DNA of 64,000 nt. It comes from Oscillospiraceae bacterium (GTDB lineage Bacteria > Bacillota > Clostridia > Oscillospirales > Acutalibacteraceae). The position numbers were made by a program, and so were the translations under genes. Shown here in pieces: positions 27,227 through 35,086 of the stretch (position 1 is the stretch's first letter; each line of letters opens with the position of its first letter). The DNA is taken from NCBI GenBank assembly GCA_031270605.1, contig JAISXG010000084.1, positions 1 to 64,000 of the forward strand, in the 5' to 3' direction. Under the pieces are notes generated by a model. It ran no database searches, had not been told where the DNA came from, and was given only the letters and a program-made list of their open reading frames with translations.

Positions 27227-27301
27227 ACAGTAACATGACATAAACATATCAACAGCCGGAGTTTGTCACAGGATTATAGTTACATATAAGGATGTGGACA
27301 G

Positions 27302-28102
27302 ATGAAAAAAGTAATTTCTATTGTAATGTTACTATTGGCGATTTTCGCACTGGCCGTTGTCTTCTATCTTAAAAACAGGGCGGATACAGAACTGTCGCCC
27401 GAAGTGAATGACAACTCCTATACCGCAACCGTCAGTGACACTTCCGCCACGCAGACGGTGACTGAGAGCACCACGCAGGCGGTTTCAGAGGGTGGGGACA
27501 CCATCGAAATACTGCCCGCGTCTGTGGAAATCGCGATTTCAGAGCAGGATTTTCTCATGACGCTTGTGAACCGGAAGTACCGCATGCCGGACGGTTATCC
27601 GCTTGATCTTGCCCCGTGCATCCCCGGGGGAGACATTGAGCTTGAAGCTCGGGCCGCAGAGTGGTACACGAACATGTATAACGCCGCAAAGGCCGACGGT
27701 ATCACGCTTACGCCCTATTCGGGCTACCGGCGCTATTCTACACAAAAAAGAAATTATGAAAACAAGACGCAATATTATTTGGATCAGGGCTATTCTCAGC
27801 AGGAGGCGCTGACCCTCGCCGCGCGTATTATCATGCCGCCCGGCAGCAGCGAGCATAACCTGGGGCTGGCAATGGACATTTGCGGCACAGACTACGATTT
27901 TGACCAGACAAAGGAATTCAAATGGCTTTCGGCGAATGCAGAGGCCTATGGATTTATTCTGCGTTATCCAAAAGAAAAGCAGCACATCACGAAGGTTGTC
28001 TATGAACCGTGGCACTGGCGTTATGTGGGTGTTGAAAACGCGAAGCGGATCAATGCCAGCGGATTGTGTCTGGAAGAATATTTGGGCAGGGATGCCGGAT
28101 GA
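27302..28102 (+). CDS. VanY-type D-alanyl-D-alanine carboxypeptidase
   Basis: A 266-residue membrane-anchored zinc peptidase of the LAS (VanY/DacB) family that trims the terminal D-Ala from peptidoglycan stem peptides. An N-terminal signal anchor (about 4-22) and a Thr/Ser-rich linker precede the catalytic domain. Zinc ligands and catalytic residues appear as SSEHNLGLAMDI (SxHxxGxAxD) and EPWHWRYVG. A supporting SGYRRYSTQ segment is also typical. AAGGATG lies upstream. It is probably housekeeping cell-wall maturation; there is no vancomycin-resistance cluster here. Confidence 0.9.
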   Translation: MKKVISIVMLLLAIFALAVVFYLKNRADTELSPEVNDNSYTATVSDTSATQTVTESTTQAVSEGGDTIEILPASVEIAISEQDFLMTLVNRKYRMPDGYPLDLAPCIPGGDIELEARAAEWYTNMYNAAKADGITLTPYSGYRRYSTQKRNYENKTQYYLDQGYSQQEALTLAARIIMPPGSSEHNLGLAMDICGTDYDFDQTKEFKWLSANAEAYGFILRYPKEKQHITKVVYEPWHWRYVGVENAKRINASGLCLEEYLGRDAG

Positions 28103-28107
28103 AAAAG

Positions 28108-28140
28108 AAAAAGACAGAACATGACGGCTTCTGTCTTTTT
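28108..28140. terminator. Bidirectional terminator
   Basis: A 12-bp stem (28108-28119 with 28129-28140) flanked by A- and T-runs, between the convergent carboxypeptidase and MFS genes. Confidence 0.8.
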
Positions 28141-29321
28141 TATTTTTTGTGTGTAGGCAATGCCGCAATTCCCACAATCAGCGCCGCCGGGAAAACAATT
28201 GCCGCCAGAAGCCCGCTTTGCAGCCTGCCTCCTGCCGCGCCCGAAACAAGCCCCACGGTGGTCGGGCCGAGTGAGCAGCCGAGGTCGCCCGCCAAGGCGA
28301 GCAGCGCGAACATGGCCGTGCCGCCGCGCGGGCAGCTTGCGCTTGCGATTGAGAAGGTGCCGGGCCACATCATGCCCACGGCGACGCCGCACAGCGAGCA
28401 GCCGACGAGCGAGAGCAGCGGCTGAGGCGATAGAGAAGCGAGCAGGTAGCCGACAATGCACAGCCCGCCGCTGGCTGTCAGAACGGCATGCAAATGGATT
28501 CTCTCACTGAATTTTGCGTAGAAAACGCGCGTGAGCCCCATCAGCGCGGCAAACATGCAGGGCCCCGCAAGGTCGCCCGCCGTTTTTGAAACATGCAGCC
28601 CTGCCTCCGCGAATGCGGAAACCCATTGGCTCATGGCAAGCTCGGAAGCGCCGGCGCACACCATAACAACCCCGAGCAGCCAGAACAGCTTTGTTTGAAA
28701 CAGTTGCCTGATGCCCATGCTCTCACCCTCTTCGTGGAGTCTGGCAATGGGCACGCGCGAAAAATAAAAGGCGTTGCATAGCGGAATCAGAGCCCAAAGC
28801 AGGGCGAGCGTTTTCCAGTTTTGAATGCCCACGGTTGTGAAAAACAGTGTGGAGGCAAGCACGACAAACACATGCCCCCAGCAATAAAACGAGTGCAGCA
28901 AGCTCATTGCCGCGCTCTTTTTTTCTGTTGGGCAGGCCTCCACGATCGGGCTGACGAGCACCTCAAGCAGCCCGCCACCCATGGCATAAAGCCCCACGGC
29001 GAGCAACAGCCCCGTATAGGGGTCTGCAAAAAGCTCCGGCAGAACCGCAAGCCCGGCAAGCCCCCCTGCCGCAAACAGGTGCGCGGCCACGATGGCGGGC
29101 CGGTAGCCGATTTTGTCAACAAACTTTGCGCACAACAGGTCAACTGCGAGCTGAATCAAAAAGTTCACCGTGACAAGAAAGGTTAGCTTCGACAGCGAAA
29201 GCGCGTAAGAGGCCTGAAAGGTGAGAAACAGCAGGGGCGTGAAATTGTTGATGACGGCCTGTGTGATATAGCCGATATAGCTTGCATAAAGCGTGTGGGT
29301 GAAATTGTGTTTGATTTTCAT
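28140..29321 (-). CDS. MFS transporter
   Basis: A 393-residue polytopic membrane protein with about twelve hydrophobic segments in two halves, of the major facilitator superfamily. A typical loop 2-3 motif is seen (AKFVDKIGYRPAI). The substrate is not predictable. I chose the ATG at 29321 (MKIKHNF), with GAGG about 11 nt upstream, rather than a TTG three codons earlier. It is transcribed away from the phage-like region and ends at a shared terminator. Confidence 0.85.
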   Translation of the reverse strand: MKIKHNFTHTLYASYIGYITQAVINNFTPLLFLTFQASYALSLSKLTFLVTVNFLIQLAVDLLCAKFVDKIGYRPAIVAAHLFAAGGLAGLAVLPELFADPYTGLLLAVGLYAMGGGLLEVLVSPIVEACPTEKKSAAMSLLHSFYCWGHVFVVLASTLFFTTVGIQNWKTLALLWALIPLCNAFYFSRVPIARLHEEGESMGIRQLFQTKLFWLLGVVMVCAGASELAMSQWVSAFAEAGLHVSKTAGDLAGPCMFAALMGLTRVFYAKFSERIHLHAVLTASGGLCIVGYLLASLSPQPLLSLVGCSLCGVAVGMMWPGTFSIASASCPRGGTAMFALLALAGDLGCSLGPTTVGLVSGAAGGRLQSGLLAAIVFPAALIVGIAALPTHKK

Positions 29322-29408
29322 ATAAAACAAAACCTCGGGCCGTGCGGGCGGCGTGCCCTCTGCGCCGGGAATCCTTTCTTTTGTGAGCGGGGGTATATTT
29401 CATAAATT

Positions 29409-29437
29409 ATAGTATTGTGAAAAAGTTGCAAAGTCAA
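29409..29437 (-). promoter_or_regulatory. Promoter of the MFS gene
   Basis: On the minus strand TTGACT (29432-29437), 17-bp spacer, TACTAT (29409-29414), about 90 bp before the start codon. Confidence 0.55.
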
Positions 29438-29604
29438 GGAGTTTGCGGCAGAAAACAGAATAAAGACTGGTTGCAGAAAAAACGGAGCGCCGTGCGGGTG
29501 TGTTTGCCGCAAGGATGTTTGCAGTGGGGGCGGACGCGTGTGTGCTACTATCTTTTTGAAAGCACCGGAGACGGTGCAAAGATGAAAGAAAGAAGGATCA
29601 GAAC

Positions 29605-30078
29605 ATGAATAAGAACCTGCAGTATTTTATGAGAGAATCGGCCAAAGCGGAGAGCATTGTCAGCGTGCCGGGCATCGAGAGCATCAAGGACGAACACGGC
29701 GAAGTCGTGCCGTTTGAGGTGAAAAAGCTGTCACGCAAGAGCGTTCAGGAGATTTTTGCAAAATATGAGACACAAGAAATCGTCTATGACGCAAACAAAA
29801 AACCCTATGTGGTGGACGGCGAGGTGGTTTGCCGCACAAAGACCGACCACGCGCGCGCCGTGCGCCACCTGATTGTTGAGGCGCTGCAGTACCCGAACCT
29901 GAAAGACCCCGCCCTGATGGACTTTTTCAACTGCTATGACATCACGGACATGCCGCTCTTGGTGTTTCCGCAGGCGGACGAGTACGCACAGGTTGTGGAC
30001 GTTGTGATGCGCACACTCGGCTTGCGCGGCGCGTCTGACGAGCAGGACCGTGAGGTAAGCGACGCAAAAAACTCATAA
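29605..30078 (+). CDS. Phage tail assembly chaperone-like protein (XkdN type)
   Basis: A 157-residue acidic protein resembling XkdN-type phage tail assembly chaperones: short helical N-terminus (MNKNLQYFMRESAK), a central Lys-rich and valine-rich part, and LPxLVFPxAD-like words. Such proteins bind the tape-measure protein during tail assembly. Its last codons read GCA AAA AAC TCA TAA and contain a slippery A AAA AAC in the correct phase, with an open -1 frame beyond. This is how tail chaperones make a longer fusion. AAGGA precedes the ATG. Base composition is host-like, unlike the tape-measure-like gene 1.9 kb downstream. The family call is by eye. Confidence 0.6.
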   Translation: MNKNLQYFMRESAKAESIVSVPGIESIKDEHGEVVPFEVKKLSRKSVQEIFAKYETQEIVYDANKKPYVVDGEVVCRTKTDHARAVRHLIVEALQYPNLKDPALMDFFNCYDITDMPLLVFPQADEYAQVVDVVMRTLGLRGASDEQDREVSDAKNS

Positions 30079-30227
30079 AGCGCCGCGGTTCGGTGGAATG
30101 GTGGGCGCATTATTTGTGGCAAAAGCACGGCCTTCATCCCCGGGAGTTTTGTGAAATGAGCGTTCGGATGCGGGCGTTTTATATTGCTTCGGAGCTTGCG
30201 GCGGCCGAAGAGCGTTCTTCCCGCTGA
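30066..30227 (+). CDS. -1 frameshift extension of the tail chaperone
   Basis: If ribosomes slip back one base on A AAA AAC (30066-30072), reading continues from 30072 in the -1 frame to the TGA at 30225-30227. This adds 51 residues, beginning LIKRRGSVEWWAHYL, and gives a product of about 207 residues. The extension has no start codon or ribosome binding site of its own near the junction. GCGCC at about 30079 can pair with GGCGC near 30105, a possible stimulatory stem. The same gene organisation is established for gpG/gpGT-type tail chaperones. Confidence 0.6.
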   Translation, partial: KKLIKRRGSVEWWAHYLWQKHGLHPREFCEMSVRMRAFYIASELAAAEERSSR

Positions 30228-30245
30228 ACGGATGGGGTGGGGCAA

Positions 30246-30277
30246 AAAAGAGCAGCCGGGTTTTCGGCTGCTCTTTT
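30246..30277. terminator. Bidirectional terminator (copy 1 of a repeated hairpin)
   Basis: A 13-bp perfect stem, AAAAGAGCAGCCG at 30246-30258 with its complement at 30265-30277. It lies between the tail-chaperone gene and the first lipoprotein gene, which are convergent. Near-identical stems occur at 33834-33862 and 34961-34990. Confidence 0.85.
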
Positions 30278-30347
30278 GTTCTAATTATTTTAAGCAAAAG
30301 TAAAGCAAATGCTGGCTGTCTAGGGAAATATTGCACAACAATAGTTT

Positions 30348-30893
30348 CTAAGAATCCAAAGGCTCATCTGGTTTTATATCTGGCAACTCTTTATTTGTCG
30401 GTGAAAATTCCTGCATAACCTGCTCAAGTGTTCTGTCACCCGTGGAAATCTCAGGGAAATTATTGTTATTAATTTTTCCATCTTCGAAACTTGAGGATGT
30501 CCACTGTATCTGTTTGGACTGCTCATAATCGACCATGATATGCACATAAAGCAACTCTTCTTTCTCTAGTTGCAATGCATCCCGGCAAACCGTCATGGCG
30601 TCAAAGATATATTGACCAAGGTCATGGATTTCAACAGACTTTACCCAAACCCCGATCTTAATTTTATCATTTCGGTCTGTTTGCCGCTTCACTATAATGT
30701 ATAAAGCCGAAAGATGGGAAGTAACATAATTTTCTATAGCAGCCGTTGCGTTATCAGTCACCGCGTATTTTGAATCCCCTGGAGAAGCAACATAGACAGA
30801 GTCTTTTGATATTATTTTTGTAAAGTTACTAATATCACAAGCGGTTGAAAAAATAAGCAGTAATGCAAGTAAAGAAAAGATTATCTTTTTCAT
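30348..30893 (-). CDS. Lipoprotein A (single-domain member of a local family)
   Basis: A 181-residue exported lipoprotein (lipobox STAC near residue 19). The mature part is one copy of a roughly 120-residue domain also found twice in each of the two other lipoproteins here. Shared words are a basic beta segment, DLGQYIFDAMTVCRDAL, an FxxGK segment and a closing FSPTNKELPDIKP. It ends just after this domain, so it may be a truncated or ancestral form. I do not recognise the family. An unusual run of eight G residues serves as ribosome binding site. It is downstream of lipoprotein B on the same strand with a 56-bp gap, probably one transcript. Confidence 0.75.
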   Translation of the reverse strand: MKKIIFSLLALLLIFSTACDISNFTKIISKDSVYVASPGDSKYAVTDNATAAIENYVTSHLSALYIIVKRQTDRNDKIKIGVWVKSVEIHDLGQYIFDAMTVCRDALQLEKEELLYVHIMVDYEQSKQIQWTSSSFEDGKINNNNFPEISTGDRTLEQVMQEFSPTNKELPDIKPDEPLDS

Positions 30894-30949
30894 GGAACAA
30901 CCCCCCCCATTATATTTGGAAAGAGAAAAAATGGACTATATGCAATGCT

Positions 30950-31894
30950 TTATTTCAGATTTTTATTATCGGGGGAATAAAATGCAACCACATCTTTAAG
31001 CGAAATGTCCTTCCCGTCCTCGGGGAAGATGCCGTTGAAATCATCCCAGGCGGTGCCGTTCACAAAATCATCGGTGATCCACTGCATGCTCTGTTCTGCA
31101 TTCTCTTTACCTTTGAGCATCATCGTTGCAGTAAACCGCTCTATTTTTTTATCTGTCATTTTCATGGCTTCTTTACCGACTTCCACCGCGTCTTGAATGA
31201 TTGCGCCGAACTCCTGGGAGGCAAACCGTGTTGCGAACACCTCAATATACAGCTCATCGGGGTTATCGCGGCCGTTTTCCACAAGAACATAATCAATACC
31301 ACTGATGTTCCTGTCAAGAAATTCCTGCAGTTCAAGCAACTCAGGCGAGAAGTCTGTTTTATCCAGATCATATAGTGCATATGGGTCTACGGGGATAAGC
31401 GGTTTGAATTTCGGTAAATCTTTATTCTTTGGGGAATATGTTTCAACGACTTTTTCTAGAGGCATCGTTTCAGATGAGGAGGTAGAAAGTGTTCCTAATT
31501 TTCCCTCTTTAAAATTTTCTGTGCGCCAAAACATTGATTCCCCGTTTTCATAATGTGCCATTATAAAAACATAAGATAACTCTTGTTTTTCATTCTTAAT
31601 AGCTGTCTCACAAATGCGTGTACAGTCCTTGACAATCTGGCCAAACCTGTATATTTCTGTGGATGAGCTGCCAATGTCAATGATTATTTTTTTGTTAAAT
31701 ATACTTTTCCGTGTCACTGAAATATGATCTAAAAAAAGATATGTTTCAAGATATTTTTCTATTTTTTCAGTCATCTTATCCGTGACATTAGATTCCGGCG
31801 TTCCTAAGGCATCATTCACAACCGTATCCATAAAATTGCAGGAAGTCGAGGTGAAAAGCAAGAATACAAGAAAAAGAGCCGTCAGTTTTTTCAC
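30950..31894 (-). CDS. Lipoprotein B (two-domain member)
   Basis: A 314-residue lipoprotein (signal peptide with lipobox TSC near residue 19, GTG start, GGAGGG eight bases upstream). It holds two related domains. The first ends ETYSPKNKDLPKFKP; the second contains SGIDYVLVENGR, EVFATRF, MMLKGKENA, SMQWITDDFVNG and ends FYSPDNKNLK. The second domain is nearly identical in pattern to that of the lipoprotein at 33889, so they are recent paralogues. A strong promoter lies at 31927-31955. Function unknown; the position beside a tape-measure-like gene invites comparison with phage superinfection-exclusion lipoproteins, which is inference. Confidence 0.8.
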   Translation of the reverse strand: MKKLTALFLVFLLFTSTSCNFMDTVVNDALGTPESNVTDKMTEKIEKYLETYLFLDHISVTRKSIFNKKIIIDIGSSSTEIYRFGQIVKDCTRICETAIKNEKQELSYVFIMAHYENGESMFWRTENFKEGKLGTLSTSSSETMPLEKVVETYSPKNKDLPKFKPLIPVDPYALYDLDKTDFSPELLELQEFLDRNISGIDYVLVENGRDNPDELYIEVFATRFASQEFGAIIQDAVEVGKEAMKMTDKKIERFTATMMLKGKENAEQSMQWITDDFVNGTAWDDFNGIFPEDGKDISLKDVVAFYSPDNKNLK

Positions 31895-31926
31895 AGTGAA
31901 ACCCTCCTCGAAAGAATTATAAGAGC

Positions 31927-31955
31927 ATTATAAACAAATGTTTTTAATAAGTCAA
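31927..31955 (-). promoter_or_regulatory. Consensus-like promoter of lipoproteins B and A
   Basis: On the minus strand TTGACT (31950-31955), 17-bp spacer, TATAAT (31927-31932). It lies in the 83-bp gap shared with the divergent tape-measure-like gene. Confidence 0.8.
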
Positions 31956-31977
31956 TAAGAAGAAAGGAATTTTATTT

Positions 31978-33753
31978 ATGCAAAGAACTATGGAAGAAAA
32001 TATTTTAAATGGCATACAAAATGAAAATGATTTTAAAAAAATATTAACAAAGTGGAAGGATGAAATAATAGAAGCAAAGGAAGTTGTTTTTGATTGGACC
32101 GAAGAGGGTCTAGATGGATTACAGGAAGTACATGGCCAGGCAGATTTTATTGATAAGATATATGAATATTATGGATTTAAAATAGGCCCTGAAATATATT
32201 CAAAAATCATGGATGGACTTGATAATGTATTTTTGATTTGGAAAGTGTATAAACATTTGAGAAACATTTACAATACGGTAACTGATAGTGGTGATTATGT
32301 GATAGATCGGGCGCTCAAAGAACCTCCTTCAGACTTTGAGGAGGCATTTCAAGATTTAAGTGATTTTATCCAAATGGGTTCAGGGTTTGGACTTCCAGGG
32401 TTTCTTGTCGATAAAGGCTTAGAATTAGGATCTTATCTGATAGATGCGATATGGGAATTTTTGCCGAGTTCAAAGAAAAAAATAAGAGAAGTTTTTGGAT
32501 ATGATAACGATGTTATCGATATAGTATATGAGGTGGGCAAAAAACGCAATACAAGAGCGACGAGAGACCAAGATATTACAAGAGAAGATTATGATAGATA
32601 TAACGAGAAAATAAGCGAATGGAAACCGGCTTTTAAAAATGTGCATAATGGAAAAACAGAAGAAGTTTTACAAAACATACTTGCCGAAAAAAATAAAACA
32701 GAAAGTATTATTCAAGGTACGAAAGAGGTTATACAAGTTTTAAATGACCGCTTCAATGAGATTGCATTTGAACATAATTCTGTCCCTTTCAGCAATAATA
32801 GCGAACCTACTTCAAATGGTACAAAAATAATTGAATACCCGCTCTCTATTGGAGATTTTATTCAAGGGGGATATGAGTATATTAACCACAAAAGCACACA
32901 AGGAACATCAAATAGTGAATCAAGATTAACAGAAGAAGAGTATCTGGGGATAGAACAATATCTAATGAAAGAAATTAAAGAAAAAAATGAAACAGTTGAC
33001 CAGTCAGAGGCGTGGCTGAGAAAGGTCAAAGAATATCTGGCTTTGTATGAATATCTTAAAAAAGCTGAAGAAGAGAAAAAGAGCCAATACCGGCAGGGTG
33101 CTCCATATAAAGATATTCCGAAAGCTTTGCAGGCTTGGAAAGGAAATGATAAGCAAATTGCAGCGTCTTCAAAAGGGGACTTAAACAGTGCCAAATCTAT
33201 TATTGACCTTATAAATGAAAAAGGAGATGGGTTAAGTTATCCTCAAATATTTGAAGTGATATCGCCAGAAGATCTTCCTCGTTCTTCAACAAGGCGTTTT
33301 ATGAAGGATATGGCTAGAATGGAAGGGAATAAAAAGACATATGAGATTTATTCTTCTCAGGCAATCGGCACCACAAATGCCGGCAATTTGTTCCTTGCGG
33401 GTGAGGAGGGGCCGGAGCTTGTGGTTGGCGCGGGAGGCAGCCGGGTATTTACCGCCGGTGAAACAAAAAATATCATTTCGCGCGCCTATGAGAACAGCTT
33501 CAGCATCGACCCGCGCTATGGCGAGTTGCTGATGCAAAAACAAAAGGAGAAACAACAAGAACGCGAAAAAGCATCGACATCGGTTAGCAAAACCATCAAA
33601 CTGGATATCGGCGGATATGGCGCCATCAAGGTTGACAGGGGAATTTCAGAAGGGGATTTGCTTGAACTTGTGAGGGAAAATCTCTCCCCCATTCTTGTGG
33701 ACGTGCTCAGCCGCGAAGTGTTTGAAGAAGGCGACGGCAGCTACGACTATTAA
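31978..33753 (+). CDS. Mosaic protein with a tape-measure-like C-terminus
   Basis: A 591-residue, largely helical protein. Residues 1 to about 457 are strongly AT-rich, with hydrophilic helices and a coiled-coil-like stretch (YLALYEYLKKAEEEKKSQ). From about nucleotide 33350 the composition turns GC-rich like the host, and the sequence becomes recognisable: NLFLAGEEGPELVVG followed by RVFTAGET matches the conserved end of phage tail tape-measure proteins. The whole is far shorter than a normal tape measure. It looks like a fusion or internal replacement on a phage relic. AAAGGAA supports the ATG. It is divergent from lipoprotein B and ends at a shared terminator. Confidence 0.55.
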   Translation: MQRTMEENILNGIQNENDFKKILTKWKDEIIEAKEVVFDWTEEGLDGLQEVHGQADFIDKIYEYYGFKIGPEIYSKIMDGLDNVFLIWKVYKHLRNIYNTVTDSGDYVIDRALKEPPSDFEEAFQDLSDFIQMGSGFGLPGFLVDKGLELGSYLIDAIWEFLPSSKKKIREVFGYDNDVIDIVYEVGKKRNTRATRDQDITREDYDRYNEKISEWKPAFKNVHNGKTEEVLQNILAEKNKTESIIQGTKEVIQVLNDRFNEIAFEHNSVPFSNNSEPTSNGTKIIEYPLSIGDFIQGGYEYINHKSTQGTSNSESRLTEEEYLGIEQYLMKEIKEKNETVDQSEAWLRKVKEYLALYEYLKKAEEEKKSQYRQGAPYKDIPKALQAWKGNDKQIAASSKGDLNSAKSIIDLINEKGDGLSYPQIFEVISPEDLPRSSTRRFMKDMARMEGNKKTYEIYSSQAIGTTNAGNLFLAGEEGPELVVGAGGSRVFTAGETKNIISRAYENSFSIDPRYGELLMQKQKEKQQEREKASTSVSKTIKLDIGGYGAIKVDRGISEGDLLELVRENLSPILVDVLSREVFEEGDGSYDY

Positions 33754-33833
33754 CCCCCGGCCTTTTTGCTTGAACACAGGAGTAGTCCCAAAAAGATCAA
33801 CTCTATTTCTTCCTTCTTTTATCTAGCAATAAC

Positions 33834-33866
33834 AAGAGCAGCCGAGGTTTTCGGCTGCTCTTTTAT
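33834..33866. terminator. Bidirectional terminator (copy 2)
   Basis: A 12-bp stem, AAGAGCAGCCGA at 33834-33845 with its complement at 33851-33862, followed by ttattttt. It separates the tape-measure-like gene from the convergent lipoprotein C gene. Confidence 0.85.
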
Positions 33867-33888
33867 TTTTTAATTGTGATTGACTAAA

Positions 33889-34839
33889 TCAGAGTAGGTC
33901 TTTGTTATCGGGGGAATAGAGGGCAACCACGTCTTTAAACGAAATATCCTGCCCGTCCTCCGGGAACATATTGTTGAAATCATCCCAGGCTTTGCCATTC
34001 ACAAAATCGTAGGTGATCCACTGCATGCTCTGTTTTGCGTTTTCTTTGCCTTTGAGCATCATAGTTGTTGTAAAACGCTCAAGTTTTCTACCTGTTGCCT
34101 CCATCGCTTCTTTGCAAACTCCCACAGCCTCTTGAATGATTGCTCCGAATTCCCCCTCATAAAAGCGAGTTGCGAACACCTCAATGAAAAGCGCATCAGG
34201 ATCTTCACGGCCGTTCTCCACAAGAACATAATCGATTCCGCTCATGTTCCTGTCAAGAATCTCCTGCAGTTTGAACAGCGCGGGGGCAATGTTTGTCTCA
34301 TCCACTTCATATAGCTTATACGGGTCTTTGGGTATAAGCGGTTTTAGGTCCGGTAGAGATTCGTTTTTGGGTGAATACATATAAAACACTTCACTCAAAG
34401 TCATTTCAGTATAATTAGAGAAATCAGCCAGTTTCCTTAACTTTCCAGCTTGAAGATTTTCCGTGCTCCAAACGAGCGCTTCATCATTTTCATATTCAGC
34501 ATAAACGGCAACATCCAATAATTCTTCTTTAGATTGGTCCAACGCGGCCTTGCAAATCAGCATGCAATCATAAAGATATTGGCCTAATTTGTGGATTGCG
34601 GTAGAGTATGTGCTGACAGTAATTGTGAGTTTATTGCCCTCGTCTGTTCTTCGCCTAACAGAAACAGAGTCGAAAAGAAGATAGTTTTTTATGTATCGCT
34701 CAACCTGCATTGTTTTTTCATCAGTCAACCAAGCATCAGACCCCTTGAGAAATGGTTTGCCGACAGTGCCAACGAGACCGCAGGAAGTTGAGGTGAGCAT
34801 CAAAATCAAGACCAGTATACAGCATAAGACTTTTTTCAT
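33889..34839 (-). CDS. Lipoprotein C (two-domain member)
   Basis: A 316-residue lipoprotein (lipobox TSC near residue 20) and close paralogue of lipoprotein B. Both domains are present: the first with HKLGQYLYDCMLICKAAL and MYSPKNESLPDLKP, the second with SGIDYVLVENGR, MMLKGKENAKQSMQWIT and ALYSPDNKDLL. ATG 34839 has GGAGG nine bases upstream. It has its own promoter at 34876-34904. The duplicated pair flanks the tape-measure-like gene on both sides, each transcribed leftward. Unknown function. Confidence 0.8.
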   Translation of the reverse strand: MKKVLCCILVLILMLTSTSCGLVGTVGKPFLKGSDAWLTDEKTMQVERYIKNYLLFDSVSVRRRTDEGNKLTITVSTYSTAIHKLGQYLYDCMLICKAALDQSKEELLDVAVYAEYENDEALVWSTENLQAGKLRKLADFSNYTEMTLSEVFYMYSPKNESLPDLKPLIPKDPYKLYEVDETNIAPALFKLQEILDRNMSGIDYVLVENGREDPDALFIEVFATRFYEGEFGAIIQEAVGVCKEAMEATGRKLERFTTTMMLKGKENAKQSMQWITYDFVNGKAWDDFNNMFPEDGQDISFKDVVALYSPDNKDLL

Positions 34840-34875
34840 ATGAAAAAACCTCCGCCAAAACATTTGTTTTTTATT

Positions 34876-34904
34876 ATAATATATGATTTGGAAATAAAAG
34901 TCAA
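34876..34904 (-). promoter_or_regulatory. Promoter of lipoprotein C
   Basis: On the minus strand TTGACT (34899-34904), 17-bp spacer, TATTAT (34876-34881). Architecture matches the lipoprotein B promoter. Confidence 0.75.
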
Positions 34905-34960
34905 GATGCGTTCGGGGATTCTTTTGAAGGTTATGAACCCGTTTTTGGATTATGCAACAT

Positions 34961-34990
34961 AAGAGCAGCCAGGGCTTTTTGGCTGCTCTT
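34961..34990 (-). terminator. Hairpin after the DEAD-box gene (copy 3)
   Basis: A 10-bp stem, AAGAGCAGCC at 34961-34970 with GGCTGCTCTT at 34981-34990. The T-tract on the minus strand is weak, so termination may be partial. Confidence 0.6.
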
Positions 34991-35086
34991 GTTAGTTTAT
35001 GTTTATTGTTTTTGACTCACGGAGTTATGTTGTTCGCTTTGCTTGCGGGTATCATCGTTATTGCTGTTTTGCTGTGGCAATATGCA

